From assembly GCA_045106295.1 (NCBI GenBank), contig JBGCEI010000064.1:1-13064 (forward strand): a stretch of 13,064 nt of DNA. The letters run 5' to 3'. Position numbers and translations under genes: made by a program. Below, in pieces: positions 1-8,500 of this stretch. Numbering within the stretch: position 1 is the stretch's first letter; every line of letters starts with the position of its first letter. This stretch comes from WTJX01 sp045106295 (GTDB taxonomy: Bacteria; Bacteroidota; Bacteroidia; Cytophagales; JAAEPT01). The notes beneath the pieces are model-generated. The model saw only the letters and a list, made by a program, of their open reading frames with translations, was not told the origin of the DNA and did not search any database.

Positions 1-27
1 TCTATTCCTTTCTTTCTTGGTCGACAT
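1..27 (-). CDS. Partial gene after exbD, start only (unknown product)
   Basis: On the minus strand an ATG at 27-25 opens a frame that stays open to the window edge and reads MSTKKERNR. It begins 7 bases after the exbD stop, so it would be the next gene of the exbB-exbD operon. In Bacteroidota this slot often holds a second ExbD-like protein or a TonB energy transducer, and a short charged cytoplasmic N-terminus would suit either. Nine residues cannot identify it. The call rests on position and spacing alone. Confidence 0.45.
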
Positions 28-34
28 ATTTAAA

Positions 35-427
35 CTACTCAGGCTTAACAGCGAAAGACACTTTAGCATTCAAAGAAGCGGCTATCCCAGCTACTTTCAT
101 GGCTTCACCGTGGGTAATGTTTTTGTCTGCGTAAATAAGGATTATATTATTTATTGACTCAGAGGGTAGCTTGTTGCTAATAGCTGTTTCTAATTCACTT
201 TCTTTTACCCTAATGTTTTGGACATAGTATTTTCTATCTTTTGTGATTTTAACACTTACTTTTTCGAGCTCTACTTGAGATTTTTTACTGGAAGGAATAC
301 TAACAGGGACTCCAGAAGGAGTAATGCTAGAGGTCAGCATAAAGAAAATAAGTAATAGAAATATAACATCTGTCATACCAGACATGCTGAAGGTAGCCTC
401 TATTTTACTTTTTTGTTTTAAGTTCAT
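35..427 (-). CDS. exbD: ExbD/TolR-family biopolymer transport protein
   Basis: This 130-residue protein has the ExbD/TolR plan: a short cytoplasmic N-terminus, one membrane helix (about residues 17-35), then a periplasmic domain of about 90 residues. The helix carries the family's essential proton-path aspartate at Asp20, in the motif MTDVIFLLLIFFML. The length is normal for ExbD (about 130-145). In the known complex an ExbD dimer sits in the ExbB pentamer pore and couples proton flow to TonB movement. It lies 24 bases behind exbB on the same strand, so co-transcription is likely. The family assignment is firm. Whether it serves TonB-dependent uptake, a Tol-like role or another motor cannot be told from sequence. 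Confidence 0.93.
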   Translation of the reverse strand: MNLKQKSKIEATFSMSGMTDVIFLLLIFFMLTSSITPSGVPVSIPSSKKSQVELEKVSVKITKDRKYYVQNIRVKESELETAISNKLPSESINNIILIYADKNITHGEAMKVAGIAASLNAKVSFAVKPE

Positions 428-451
428 AGTGGTAGTGGGGGTTATAGTTAT

Positions 452-1138
452 CTATGCATCGGTAGGCTCTTGTAACACATCAAGGAACTCAATAGAAGAA
501 GCTTCCATATCGTGTATGATTTTCTGAATTTTTGTAGAGAGGAAATTATACGCCATATACGCTAATAAGCCAACAGAAAGACCAGCGGCGGTAGTAATCA
601 GTGCTTCGTAAATACCTCCAGCCATTCCTGAGATGTCTTGTGCTTGGGTTCTATGTATTTCTATGAAGGTTTGTATCATACCGATAACGGTACCTAAAAA
701 ACCAATAGTAGGAGCTGCTCCAGAAATGGTGGCTAAAATTGGCAAGTTTTTCTCTAGCTTAGCTATTTCTATTTTACCTACATTTTCAATGGATGCTTCT
801 ATGTGTTTAAGAGGGCTTCCTAAGCGGAGAATTCCTTTGTGTATCATACGTGAAATAGGAGAGGAGGTTTGTTCACATAAGGCAGCAGCACCTTGCACAT
901 TTCCTTGTAGTACTAACTCTCGTACTTGCTCTAATAAGTTATCTTTTCTTTTTTTGTTGGCTGATGAAATAGTGAAGTAGCGTTCAAAAAATAAATAAAT
1001 AGCTATTATCGCTAATAATAGAATGGGAATCATCACCCACCCACCAGCTTGTATTAGTTCCAGTAAAGAAATCGATCTAATTTCTTCTGGAGTGGCAATT
1101 TCAGGAGTAGCTTGTAAAAGTATAGACTGAAAAAACAT
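452..1138 (-). CDS. exbB: ExbB/TolQ/MotA-family proton channel protein
   Basis: The 228-residue protein has three membrane helices (about 33-51, 132-156 and 177-200) and a cytoplasmic loop between the first two, the ExbB/TolQ topology. The conserved MotA_ExbB segments are visible: a Gly/Ala-rich helix around residues 139-157 containing GFLGTVIGMI, and a second one around 179-198 beginning ALITTAAGLSVG. ExbB forms the inner-membrane pentameric channel whose proton flow drives ExbD and TonB. The short hydrophobic N-terminus before TM1 (residues 1-10) is compatible with Bacteroidota ExbB proteins that carry an extra N-terminal segment. The gene starts 28 bases past the SPOR-gene terminator on the same strand, so it probably has its own promoter or depends on read-through. 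No clear promoter was found in that gap. Confidence 0.93.
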   Translation of the reverse strand: MFFQSILLQATPEIATPEEIRSISLLELIQAGGWVMIPILLLAIIAIYLFFERYFTISSANKKRKDNLLEQVRELVLQGNVQGAAALCEQTSSPISRMIHKGILRLGSPLKHIEASIENVGKIEIAKLEKNLPILATISGAAPTIGFLGTVIGMIQTFIEIHRTQAQDISGMAGGIYEALITTAAGLSVGLLAYMAYNFLSTKIQKIIHDMEASSIEFLDVLQEPTDA

Positions 1139-1165
1139 AAAAGTGATTTAAAATAAGAGTGAAAC

Positions 1166-1204
1166 AAAAAAATCACCGCAAGGTATTATCCTAACGGTGA
1201 TTTT
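1166..1204 (-). terminator. Intrinsic terminator of the SPOR gene
   Basis: AAAATCACCG (1169-1178) and CGGTGATTTT (1195-1204) are perfect 10-base inverted arms around a 16-base loop that includes a further AGG/CCT pairing. Read on the minus strand, the hairpin is followed by a run of seven T (complement of the A run at 1166-1172), the layout of a rho-independent terminator. It starts 29 bases after the SPOR stop. On the plus strand the T tract is only four bases, so the signal is directed leftward. It separates the SPOR gene from exbB. Confidence 0.85.
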
Positions 1205-1232
1205 AGTCAATTATTGTTGTGATAAGGAACGA

Positions 1233-2066
1233 TTAGAATTTCATAATCCAAACGTCTACTCCGTAACTTTCCATGTTTTGATCCAATGTAGTATTTGCTT
1301 GATCAACAGAGGAATAGTCGTCTGCAGATACTTTGTATAAATTACTCCCTCCGTATGGAGCAATAATCTTAGCATTGCCACCTAGTTTTCTTTTTAGTCT
1401 GTAAGCATTGTCTTTTATAGCAAAAGAACCAACAATTACGTAGTATCGACCTGTTCTTGACGTAAGCATTCCATTGTCTATTTCTAGAGGGCCACTAGGT
1501 GTCGTTACGTTATTAGAAGTAATAGCAACATCGTTAGCAGTATTGTCTTCATCTGCTAATGATACTTCGCCTTCATCAGTACTTGTACTAGCTGCACCTC
1601 CTTCAAGAGAAACATCGCCATCTAAAGAGATCTCACTACCATCTCCAAGTAAGGAAATATCGTCAAGTATTTCATCACCAACTATTTCGTCAGTTGCACC
1701 TTCTTCAATAGCTTTTACGCCACTACCTCCTAGGCCAGAAAGGATGGATTTACCATTGTTAATTGGTGCTACTAATAAGCCAATTAAACCTAAAACAACG
1801 GCAACAGCTATACCTATGATAATAAATTTCTTTTTCCCTCCTTTAGAATCATCACTAATTGAACCAGATGGAAATGCAGGTTTAATAGCTGAAGCTCCCG
1901 CTTTTCCTCCTTTATTTAAAGTGTTAGCTACAGGTCGTGTAGAAGGAATACTTTTTGGAGATTCATTGCTATCAGCCTTGGGGGGTACAGGACCTCTCTT
2001 GATAGTAGGTGTTCTTTTTATTGAAGGGCTAGGTGTAATAGGCCTACTGCTCTTATTTTCATCCAT
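1233..2066 (-). CDS. SPOR-domain single-pass inner-membrane protein
   Basis: The 277-residue protein has four regions. Residues 1-78 form a Pro/Ser/Lys-rich, probably disordered cytoplasmic tail. One membrane helix spans about 81-100 after a GGKKK stop. An acidic, Ser/Gly/Asp-rich linker covers about 115-200. A C-terminal SPOR domain (about 206-277) starts with GRYYVIVGSFAIKDNAYRLK and ends in VDVWIMKF. SPOR domains bind peptidoglycan glycan strands lacking stem peptides, as at division septa, and the cytoplasm-TM-linker-SPOR order matches FtsN- and DamX-like proteins. A role in division or wall remodelling is therefore inferred, not shown. The gene is monocistronic as judged by the terminator behind it. 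A candidate promoter lies about 90 bases upstream. Confidence 0.88.
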   Translation of the reverse strand: MDENKSSRPITPSPSIKRTPTIKRGPVPPKADSNESPKSIPSTRPVANTLNKGGKAGASAIKPAFPSGSISDDSKGGKKKFIIIGIAVAVVLGLIGLLVAPINNGKSILSGLGGSGVKAIEEGATDEIVGDEILDDISLLGDGSEISLDGDVSLEGGAASTSTDEGEVSLADEDNTANDVAITSNNVTTPSGPLEIDNGMLTSRTGRYYVIVGSFAIKDNAYRLKRKLGGNAKIIAPYGGSNLYKVSADDYSSVDQANTTLDQNMESYGVDVWIMKF

Positions 2067-2158
2067 GAGAAAAATAGTTAATTCTTAAAACTTTCTTGTT
2101 ATGACGCCAAAAAATATATTTTAACTTATTCTAATATCAGCCTTGTTTTAAAAAAAAA

Positions 2159-2187
2159 CAAATTTATGGCCTTTTTTCTTGCAGAAA
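2159..2187 (-). promoter_or_regulatory. Candidate Bacteroidota promoter for the SPOR gene
   Basis: On the minus strand TAAATTTG (2166-2159) is an exact match to the Bacteroidota -7 consensus TAnnTTTG. A TTTC (2187-2184) lies 17 bases upstream in the -33 position, one mismatch from TTTG. A start about 5-7 bases past the -7 box would give a leader of about 85 bases. In AT-rich DNA such matches are frequent, so this is only a candidate. Confidence 0.33.
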
Positions 2188-2225
2188 GATTTTCTCACTT
2201 TAAAGACAAATGTTGTTTATTAGTT

Positions 2226-2403
2226 AAGAGGTAATGGCATAGTTGCTTGCCGGCAGGTATTCGTTGTCCCGAAGCAGGGCAGAGCGTTAAGCAAAATATC
2301 TAGAGGGTACGTTGTAGCGATGAGCCAGGTTTGAGTGGAAGAGGAGTGTAGTAAAGAGTGAAAAAGAATGGCTAGACCCGTAGGAGAATATTCAAGTTTT
2401 GAA
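2226..2403. other. Unexplained purine-rich, possibly structured intergenic stretch
   Basis: Within the 479-base gap between the SPOR gene and the MORN-variant gene, this part differs in texture from the A/T runs on each side: it is G-rich on the plus strand and has no convincing ORF on either strand. It contains a perfect 8-base palindrome TGCCGGCA (2248-2255). TTGCTT (2243-2248) can pair with AAGCAA (2289-2294), GGGT (2305-2308) with ACCC (2376-2379), and AGCCA (2323-2327) with TGGCT (2369-2373). It ends in TTCAA-gtt-TTGAA (2391-2403). It may be a remnant of a dispersed genomic repeat or a structured RNA. Neither is established. Confidence 0.4.
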
Positions 2404-2458
2404 TTATGGTCTTAATTCAGGTAAAGCAGGCTTAAAGTCATTCATTAATCATTTAAAA

Positions 2459-2492
2459 GTTGAGCTAAATTTAAAAAATCAATGTAAATTTA
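2459..2492 (+). promoter_or_regulatory. Candidate promoter for the MORN-variant gene
   Basis: GTTG (2459-2462) and TAAATTTA (2485-2492) are separated by 22 bases, matching the Bacteroidota pattern TTTG-N(17-23)-TAnnTTTG with one mismatch in each box. Transcription from here would begin around 2498, after the alternative TTG start at 2399 and about 48 bases before the ATG at 2546, which fits the start chosen for that gene. Confidence 0.33.
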
Positions 2493-2545
2493 GTACAGAG
2501 AATAAAATACAGACAAAAACGTTTTTGTTTAAATCAGATCTTATT

Positions 2546-3850
2546 ATGTCCTTTTGCCGAGTGGCTTCCTTATTATTATTGACTTTTTTTGGTGTAGAGT
2601 ATTCCTTTACTCAATATAAAAAGGTAGAAAAGTACTATGGCGAATATCAAAAGTCTCCATTAAAAGAAGTCTTTTATGTTGAGCGTCAATCAAAAAAGAG
2701 TTTTGAGGGAGATTATCAATCTTATTTTTACGACGGTAAATTAAAATCTACTGGAACGTATAAGCATGGAATTCCTATAGGGGAATGGAAGTATTACTAC
2801 GAGTCTACAGGTAATATCCAAATGAAATCAAGGTACCTTTCTAGTATGTTGTCTTATTGGGAGTACTATTTTGAAGATGGAGTAAAAAAAATGGAAGGGT
2901 ATGTCCAAGAAGGGAAAAAGATAAATGAATGGAAGTATTACTTTCAAAATGGACGCTTAAAAAGTACAGGAAAGTACGCTAGAGGAATAAAATTGGGAAT
3001 ATGGAAGTATTATTATGAAAATGCTAAGTTGAAATCTACGGCTGAATACAAAGATTCAGTAGGCTTTTACAAAGAATACTATGAATCGGGTGGATTGAAA
3101 GCTAACGGTAGATTACAAGGAAATAAAAGCCATGGTTTATGGACTTACTATTACGAAAATGGACAGATAAAAGCAAAAGGATTAGAAGTAAATGGAAATA
3201 GATATGGCCCCGGGGTGATTTATCATAACAATGGAAATGTATCTGAAGAAGGACTTTATATAGAAGGAATAAAGAACGGTAAGTGGAAGTATTACTATGA
3301 AACGGGAGAGTTTAAGACAGAAGGTGAAATGCGAGAAGGAATGCGAGACGGCTATTGGAAATTAAACTATCCTGATGGACATGTGATGGGAGAAACAAAC
3401 TATAAATTAGGTTCAGGTCCATATAAGGAGTTTTATCCAAATGGTAGAATACGTGTTACAGGATACTTTTTAGATAATCAAAAACATGCCTGTTGGAAGT
3501 ATTATTATTTATCGGGAAAAGTAGAAGGAGAGTGTGATTTTTTATTTGATAAAGGCCATTTTATAGGGTATTATGAAAATGGTCTTATAAAAATGAAAGG
3601 AGAAGTTGAAAACGATAAGAAAGTAGGGAAATGGGAATTGTTTGACACAAAAGGAGATTTTTCAGGCTACTATCAGTCTTATTATGAGGATGATGATGTA
3701 CCTATATTTAATCAGTATAAAGAAAAGGAGTCTATGAATAAAGGTGATCCCGCTAACAAAAATAAGTTGCCTGAGTTTAGGTTTAATACTTCTAAAAAGA
3801 AGAAAAAGAAGAGAATAGGTAATAAAAAAACTAAAATATATTTAAACTAA
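2546..3850 (+). CDS. Exported MORN-variant (YwqK-like) repeat protein
   Basis: The protein is 434 residues from the ATG at 2546. It starts with an N-terminal signal peptide (MSFCRVASLLLLTFFGVEYS) and then about 13 imperfect repeats of 22-24 residues, each of the type W-K-Y-Y-Y-E-N-G-x-L-K-x-x-G-x-Y-x-x-G. This is the MORN_2/YwqK pattern common in Bacteroidota. Three units are shortened (around 3046-3090, 3385-3430 and 3535-3575). The C-terminus is not repetitive and ends in a very basic tail with a run of six lysines. The frame stays open upstream to a TTG at 2399, but that start would add 49 non-hydrophobic residues before the signal peptide, so 2546 is preferred. The repeats probably form an extended beta structure outside the cytoplasm; ligand and role are unknown. 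The stop directly abuts the next ATG. Confidence 0.85.
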   Translation: MSFCRVASLLLLTFFGVEYSFTQYKKVEKYYGEYQKSPLKEVFYVERQSKKSFEGDYQSYFYDGKLKSTGTYKHGIPIGEWKYYYESTGNIQMKSRYLSSMLSYWEYYFEDGVKKMEGYVQEGKKINEWKYYFQNGRLKSTGKYARGIKLGIWKYYYENAKLKSTAEYKDSVGFYKEYYESGGLKANGRLQGNKSHGLWTYYYENGQIKAKGLEVNGNRYGPGVIYHNNGNVSEEGLYIEGIKNGKWKYYYETGEFKTEGEMREGMRDGYWKLNYPDGHVMGETNYKLGSGPYKEFYPNGRIRVTGYFLDNQKHACWKYYYLSGKVEGECDFLFDKGHFIGYYENGLIKMKGEVENDKKVGKWELFDTKGDFSGYYQSYYEDDDVPIFNQYKEKESMNKGDPANKNKLPEFRFNTSKKKKKKRIGNKKTKIYLN

Positions 3851-5401
3851 ATGTCAGAACCTATTTTAATATCAGTAGCCCCAGAAATTGCTTTTCAGCA
3901 GGAAAAATTGAAGGATTATTTAATAGAGAAAAAGTTGCTATCTTCTACCGACAGTTACCAGATCAAAAAAAGGTCTATTGACGCTAGAAATAGAAGAGTA
4001 AAAGTAAACCTAACTATTTCTGTTGCTATTGATGATGATAAAAAGACAATCGTTTATAAAGATGTTTCGGCTAGCAAGAAGCATGTAATTATTGTAGGTG
4101 CAGGTCCTGCAGGCTTATTTGCTGCTTTGAGATGCATAGAAATAGGACTGAAACCACTCGTTTTTGAGAGAGGAAAAGATGTAAGGGTTCGGAGAAGAGA
4201 TTTAGCGGCAATAATGAAAGAGCATAGGGTGAACCCTGAATCTAACTATTGCTTTGGAGAAGGAGGCGCAGGTACCTATTCTGATGGAAAGCTATACACT
4301 CGTTCAAAGAAAAAAGGAGATGTAAAAAAAGTATTAGAGACATTTGTACATCATGGCGCACCTCAGGATATATTGGTTGATTCACAACCGCATATAGGAA
4401 CTAATAAACTACCTCAAATTATTACTGCTATTCGTGAGCAAATTATTGCTTCCGGAGGGGAAGTTCATTTTGACTCTAAAGTGACCGATTTTATATTAGA
4501 AGAAACTGAGTGTAAAGGAATTGTCTTGTCAGACGGTAAAAAAGTAACTGGAATGGCAACTATTCTAGCGACGGGGCATTCTGCACGAGATGTTTTTCAA
4601 TTACTTCAAAAGAAAGGAATCGAAATTAATGCCAAACCATACGCATTAGGAGTTAGAATAGAACATAGCCAAGAATTGATTAATAAAGTACAGTATCATG
4701 GCTACTCTACTGATTATTTACCAGCTGCAAACTATAAATTGGTAGCACAAGTAGAATCAGGAAAAGGTAAAAAAGGGGTGTTCTCATTTTGTATGTGTCC
4801 AGGAGGGTTTATTGTTCCAGCAGCCACTGAAGGGGGTGAAATAGTAGTGAATGGTATGTCACCTTCTAGAAGAAACTCAAAATATGCTAATTCGGGTATT
4901 GTTGTTGAAATAAATGAGAAAGACTGGGAGGCGTTTGATGGATCAGGCCAATTGGCAGGAATGTATTTTCAACAAGCAATAGAGAAAAAAGCATCAGAAC
5001 TAGTGGGAGGCACGCAACAAGCACCTGCTCAACGATTAATAGATTTTTTAGAAGATAAAAAGAGTACGTCTTTGCCTGATACGTCTTACCAGCCAGGTTT
5101 AGTATCTGTGGAATTGAAAAAGATTTTTCCGGAACAGGTAACAGTAGCGTTGAAAAATGGGATACGAGCATTTGGTAAAAAGATGAAAGAATACTTAACT
5201 AACGATGCCGTTTTAGTAGGGGTAGAAAGCAGGTCCTCTTCTCCTGTGTCCATACCAAGAGATAAGGATAGCTTAGAGCATATATCCATTAAAAAATTAT
5301 ACCCTTGTGGTGAAGGAGCTGGTTATGCAGGAGGTATAGTTTCAGCAGCAATAGACGGCGAACGTTGTATTGATGCTATTTATTGTGCGAAAATGAAATA
5401 A
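3851..5401 (+). CDS. FAD-dependent dehydrogenase, COG2509 type
   Basis: The 516-residue protein begins with an N-terminal domain of about 75 residues, followed by a Rossmann FAD-binding motif VGAGPAGLFAA at about 82-92. A family-type motif CFGEGGAGTYSDGKLYTR lies at about 134-151, a Ser-rich motif RSSSPVSIPRD comes near the C-terminus, and a closing flavin-binding segment (about 483-503) contains CGEGAGYAGGIVSAA. This order and length match the uncharacterised FAD/NAD(P)-dependent dehydrogenases of COG2509, distantly related to the HI0933/YhiN and GG-reductase folds. The substrate is unknown for the family. It has no signal peptide and is probably cytosolic. The ATG follows the previous stop with no gap, so translation coupling with the repeat-protein gene is likely although no functional link is evident. 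Confidence 0.88.
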   Translation: MSEPILISVAPEIAFQQEKLKDYLIEKKLLSSTDSYQIKKRSIDARNRRVKVNLTISVAIDDDKKTIVYKDVSASKKHVIIVGAGPAGLFAALRCIEIGLKPLVFERGKDVRVRRRDLAAIMKEHRVNPESNYCFGEGGAGTYSDGKLYTRSKKKGDVKKVLETFVHHGAPQDILVDSQPHIGTNKLPQIITAIREQIIASGGEVHFDSKVTDFILEETECKGIVLSDGKKVTGMATILATGHSARDVFQLLQKKGIEINAKPYALGVRIEHSQELINKVQYHGYSTDYLPAANYKLVAQVESGKGKKGVFSFCMCPGGFIVPAATEGGEIVVNGMSPSRRNSKYANSGIVVEINEKDWEAFDGSGQLAGMYFQQAIEKKASELVGGTQQAPAQRLIDFLEDKKSTSLPDTSYQPGLVSVELKKIFPEQVTVALKNGIRAFGKKMKEYLTNDAVLVGVESRSSSPVSIPRDKDSLEHISIKKLYPCGEGAGYAGGIVSAAIDGERCIDAIYCAKMK

Positions 5402-5502
5402 AATTCAATTTTAAGCAGACAGATACAACAATTTTTGATTTTTTTCGTATATCTTCAAGTCGTGTTCAATTTTTTAGCTAAGTTAAGCAAAAAGTAATTT
5501 AT

Positions 5503-8500
5503 ATGGATCAGATTAAAAGACATCTCGTATTTGCAGTTGTTTTCGTACTTACGGTATGTGTATCTAGCGGAGCAGACGTATCTAAATTAATTCCTGTAAA
5601 GGAAAACGGAAAATGGGGGTATATAAATGCTACAGGTAAGCTTGTTATTCCTATGTCTTATGATGGGGCAGGGGAGTTCGATAAGTTTGGTTTTGCTATT
5701 ATCAAGAAAGGCTCAAAATATGGTCTAATCGATAAATTCAATAGCAAAGTAATTCAAGAAAAATACGACAATATAGAAGTTGTCGACAGGAAGAAAATAT
5801 TAGTAAAGCAAGGCGATTATTTTGGTGTAATTAACTTGATTAATAATACCCCTGTTGAATTTCAATACGATGAAATTAAGACATTTGATAATGGGTTCTT
5901 GAAAATTAAAAAAGGGAATCTATACGGTATTGTTTCTGATGATGGTAAGCTGGTTTCTGATCCACTTTTTTCAGCAATTAAACTAACTAATAATTTCTTT
6001 ATATGTAGTCAAAATAAGCGTTACGGTGTATTTAACTTAAAAGGAACTGAAATACTTAAAGCAAAATACAAAGACATCATTGCTACTGAAGAAGTCTTGT
6101 TTTTTCAGGATGATGAAGGTTTATGGGGTGGTGTAAATATTAAAGGCGATCAATTAATACCTAAGGTGTATGAGTACTTGCAATTAATAGCACCTGGTTT
6201 AGTGAAAACGACTTCAGGAAACAAACACGGTCTAATTGCTATTCCTTCTGGAAAACAATTATTCGACACCAAGCTAAAACAGATATACTCTATTAATGAA
6301 AAATTAGTAGCTGTTCAATTTGATAGACAATATAAGCTGGTTCAATCGAATGGACAGGCACTTACTTCCGATATGTATGCCGATATTAGACCATTAAATG
6401 GTTCGTTGATTTCTGTCACACACACTGGTTCTAAATGGGGAGTGGTAGACTATACAGGGAAGACATTTTTGAACGAAGAATATGAATACATCGGTTTTTA
6501 TGATTATAACATATTAAAGCTTGTTAAACATGGAGAAACAAGCACCAAATATATCCCCGAGGAGTATTTAGTGAATAACTTAAAGAAAGATTTAGTAGTA
6601 GAACAGCATGACGCTAAAGACTTACTAAGCAATACAAAAAACGAAGAAGAGGATGCAAATGAAGAATTAGCCGAACGTTTTGGGTGGTTCAAATACAAGA
6701 AAACAAATACATGGGGTTTAAGAAGTAAAGAAGGTAAGGTTCTGATAAGACCTGTTTTTACTAGTGTATATATTCATGAAGAACTGAATTATGCAGAAGT
6801 CGAAATGCGTTACCCAACCTCTGAAATTAAGAAAAACGTATTTAAATCTAAGAAAACAAAGAAAACTAGATTTGAAGTCATGACTAAATTTGGTGTGTTT
6901 GACCATACGACCAATTCTTTTATTATACCGCCTAAGTTTTGGAGTATAAAAGTAGAAGACTTCAAACAAGGTAACTATGCACATGCTATGTTAGAAGGCG
7001 GTTACCCTTGTTTAATCAGTAAAAACGGGAAAGACGTCAAGTTCTCAAGAATAATAAAAGGGAGAAATGGTAGTAAGGTAAAACAATTGATTGGTTTTAT
7101 AGGAGAGTTTGTAGATGGTTATGCAGCTGTAAACTATGGAGGAACGTTAGATGTAGCAGATGAATTCTCTAATGATGTAGTAGGAGGGTTTAATGAATCT
7201 CTTCCTCATATTAGAACATCAATCAACCAACCGTTTAGGTACGTAACAGTAAAAGGTGGTGTATGGGGGTATTTAGATAGAAATGGAGCGCCCGTAATCC
7301 GTCCGTTGTATGCAAAAGCTAGAAATATGATTAATGGCGTATTTCCTGTGAAGGGACGTAATGGTATGTGGGGAATCTTAAGCGAACAAATGGATACACT
7401 TTCTCCTTTTAAATTTGCTAATCTAGAAGTGTTCGATAAGAAAATGGGATTACTTGAGATTTCAAAGAAAAACAATTATTACGCTATGGCTGATAAGCAA
7501 GGGAATATTATCTCTGAGTCAGTTTTTGAGGCTATATATGATTTCCACGATGGATTTGCAAGAGCAAAAACAAATGGGAAGTGGACATTTATAGACGAAA
7601 ATGGTAAAACGATTACTACTCCTAAATTTGATGCGGTAAAAGATTTTCAAGAAGATTTAGCGCCTGTTAAAGTAGGGAAACTATGGGGCTTTATAGACAA
7701 GATAGGCAACTTTATTATTAAACCTCAATATTTTGATGCTGGAGACTTTTATGATGGATTAGCTTGGGTACAAACGAGATCAGGATATGGATACATTGAT
7801 AAGTCTGGGAAAGAAGTAATAGAACCTGAGTTTTCTGCTGCAACAGATTTCACTCTTGGTGCTGCGGTAGTGAAATCAGGTGGTTCATTTGGTGTCATTA
7901 ATAAGTCAGGTAAATATATTGTATCGCCAAAGTATGGCAAAATATCTAGGTTTGATAAAAGTGGATATGCGTCCGTTTCTAAATCAGCAACAAAAGGACC
8001 TTATGGTTTAGTGAATACTGCTGGTAAATTAGTTATTTCACTAAAATACCAAGATATACGAAAAGTAAGAGAGGGCCTAGTAGGAGTTAAAAAAGATGGT
8101 TATTATGGTTTTGCTACTGAAAGTGGTAAAATAGTAATAAAGCCCAAATACAAAGATGTACATGAATTTAATGAGGGGATAGCTGCTGTTAAAATAGATA
8201 ACCTTTGGGGCTACATTGATACAAAAGGAGTTATTATAATTGATCCTATTTATGAAAATGCACATGACTTTAGTGAAGGGAAAGCTATTGTTTCGGATAA
8301 AGAACATACCATCGTATTAGAATTAGATGGACAAGAACATATGTTGGATCATGTAAAAGATGTGCATGATTTTCATGAAGGAGTAGCGGTAGCTCAGGCG
8401 TCAAACAATGTGTTCTATTTTATGAATGAAGATGGCCAGCATATCTTTCAAGGAGACTATGAGTATGCAGAAGATTTTATTCAAGGATTAGCAGTAGTGA

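Noticed and set aside
1474..2088. 204-codon open frame on the plus strand opposite the SPOR gene
   Set aside because: It is antisense to a gene with a clear membrane helix and SPOR domain; its translation is a low-complexity Ser/Pro/Leu shadow without a recognisable domain.
2399..2545. Upstream extension of the MORN-variant gene from a TTG at 2399
   Set aside because: The added 49 residues are not signal-like and would bury the obvious signal peptide that begins at the ATG at 2546; a candidate promoter also lies inside the extension.
5402..5502. Promoter for the WG-repeat gene
   Set aside because: TATCTTCA at 5450-5457 is two mismatches from TAnnTTTG and no TTG lies at the right distance; the TTTG at 5434 is too close.
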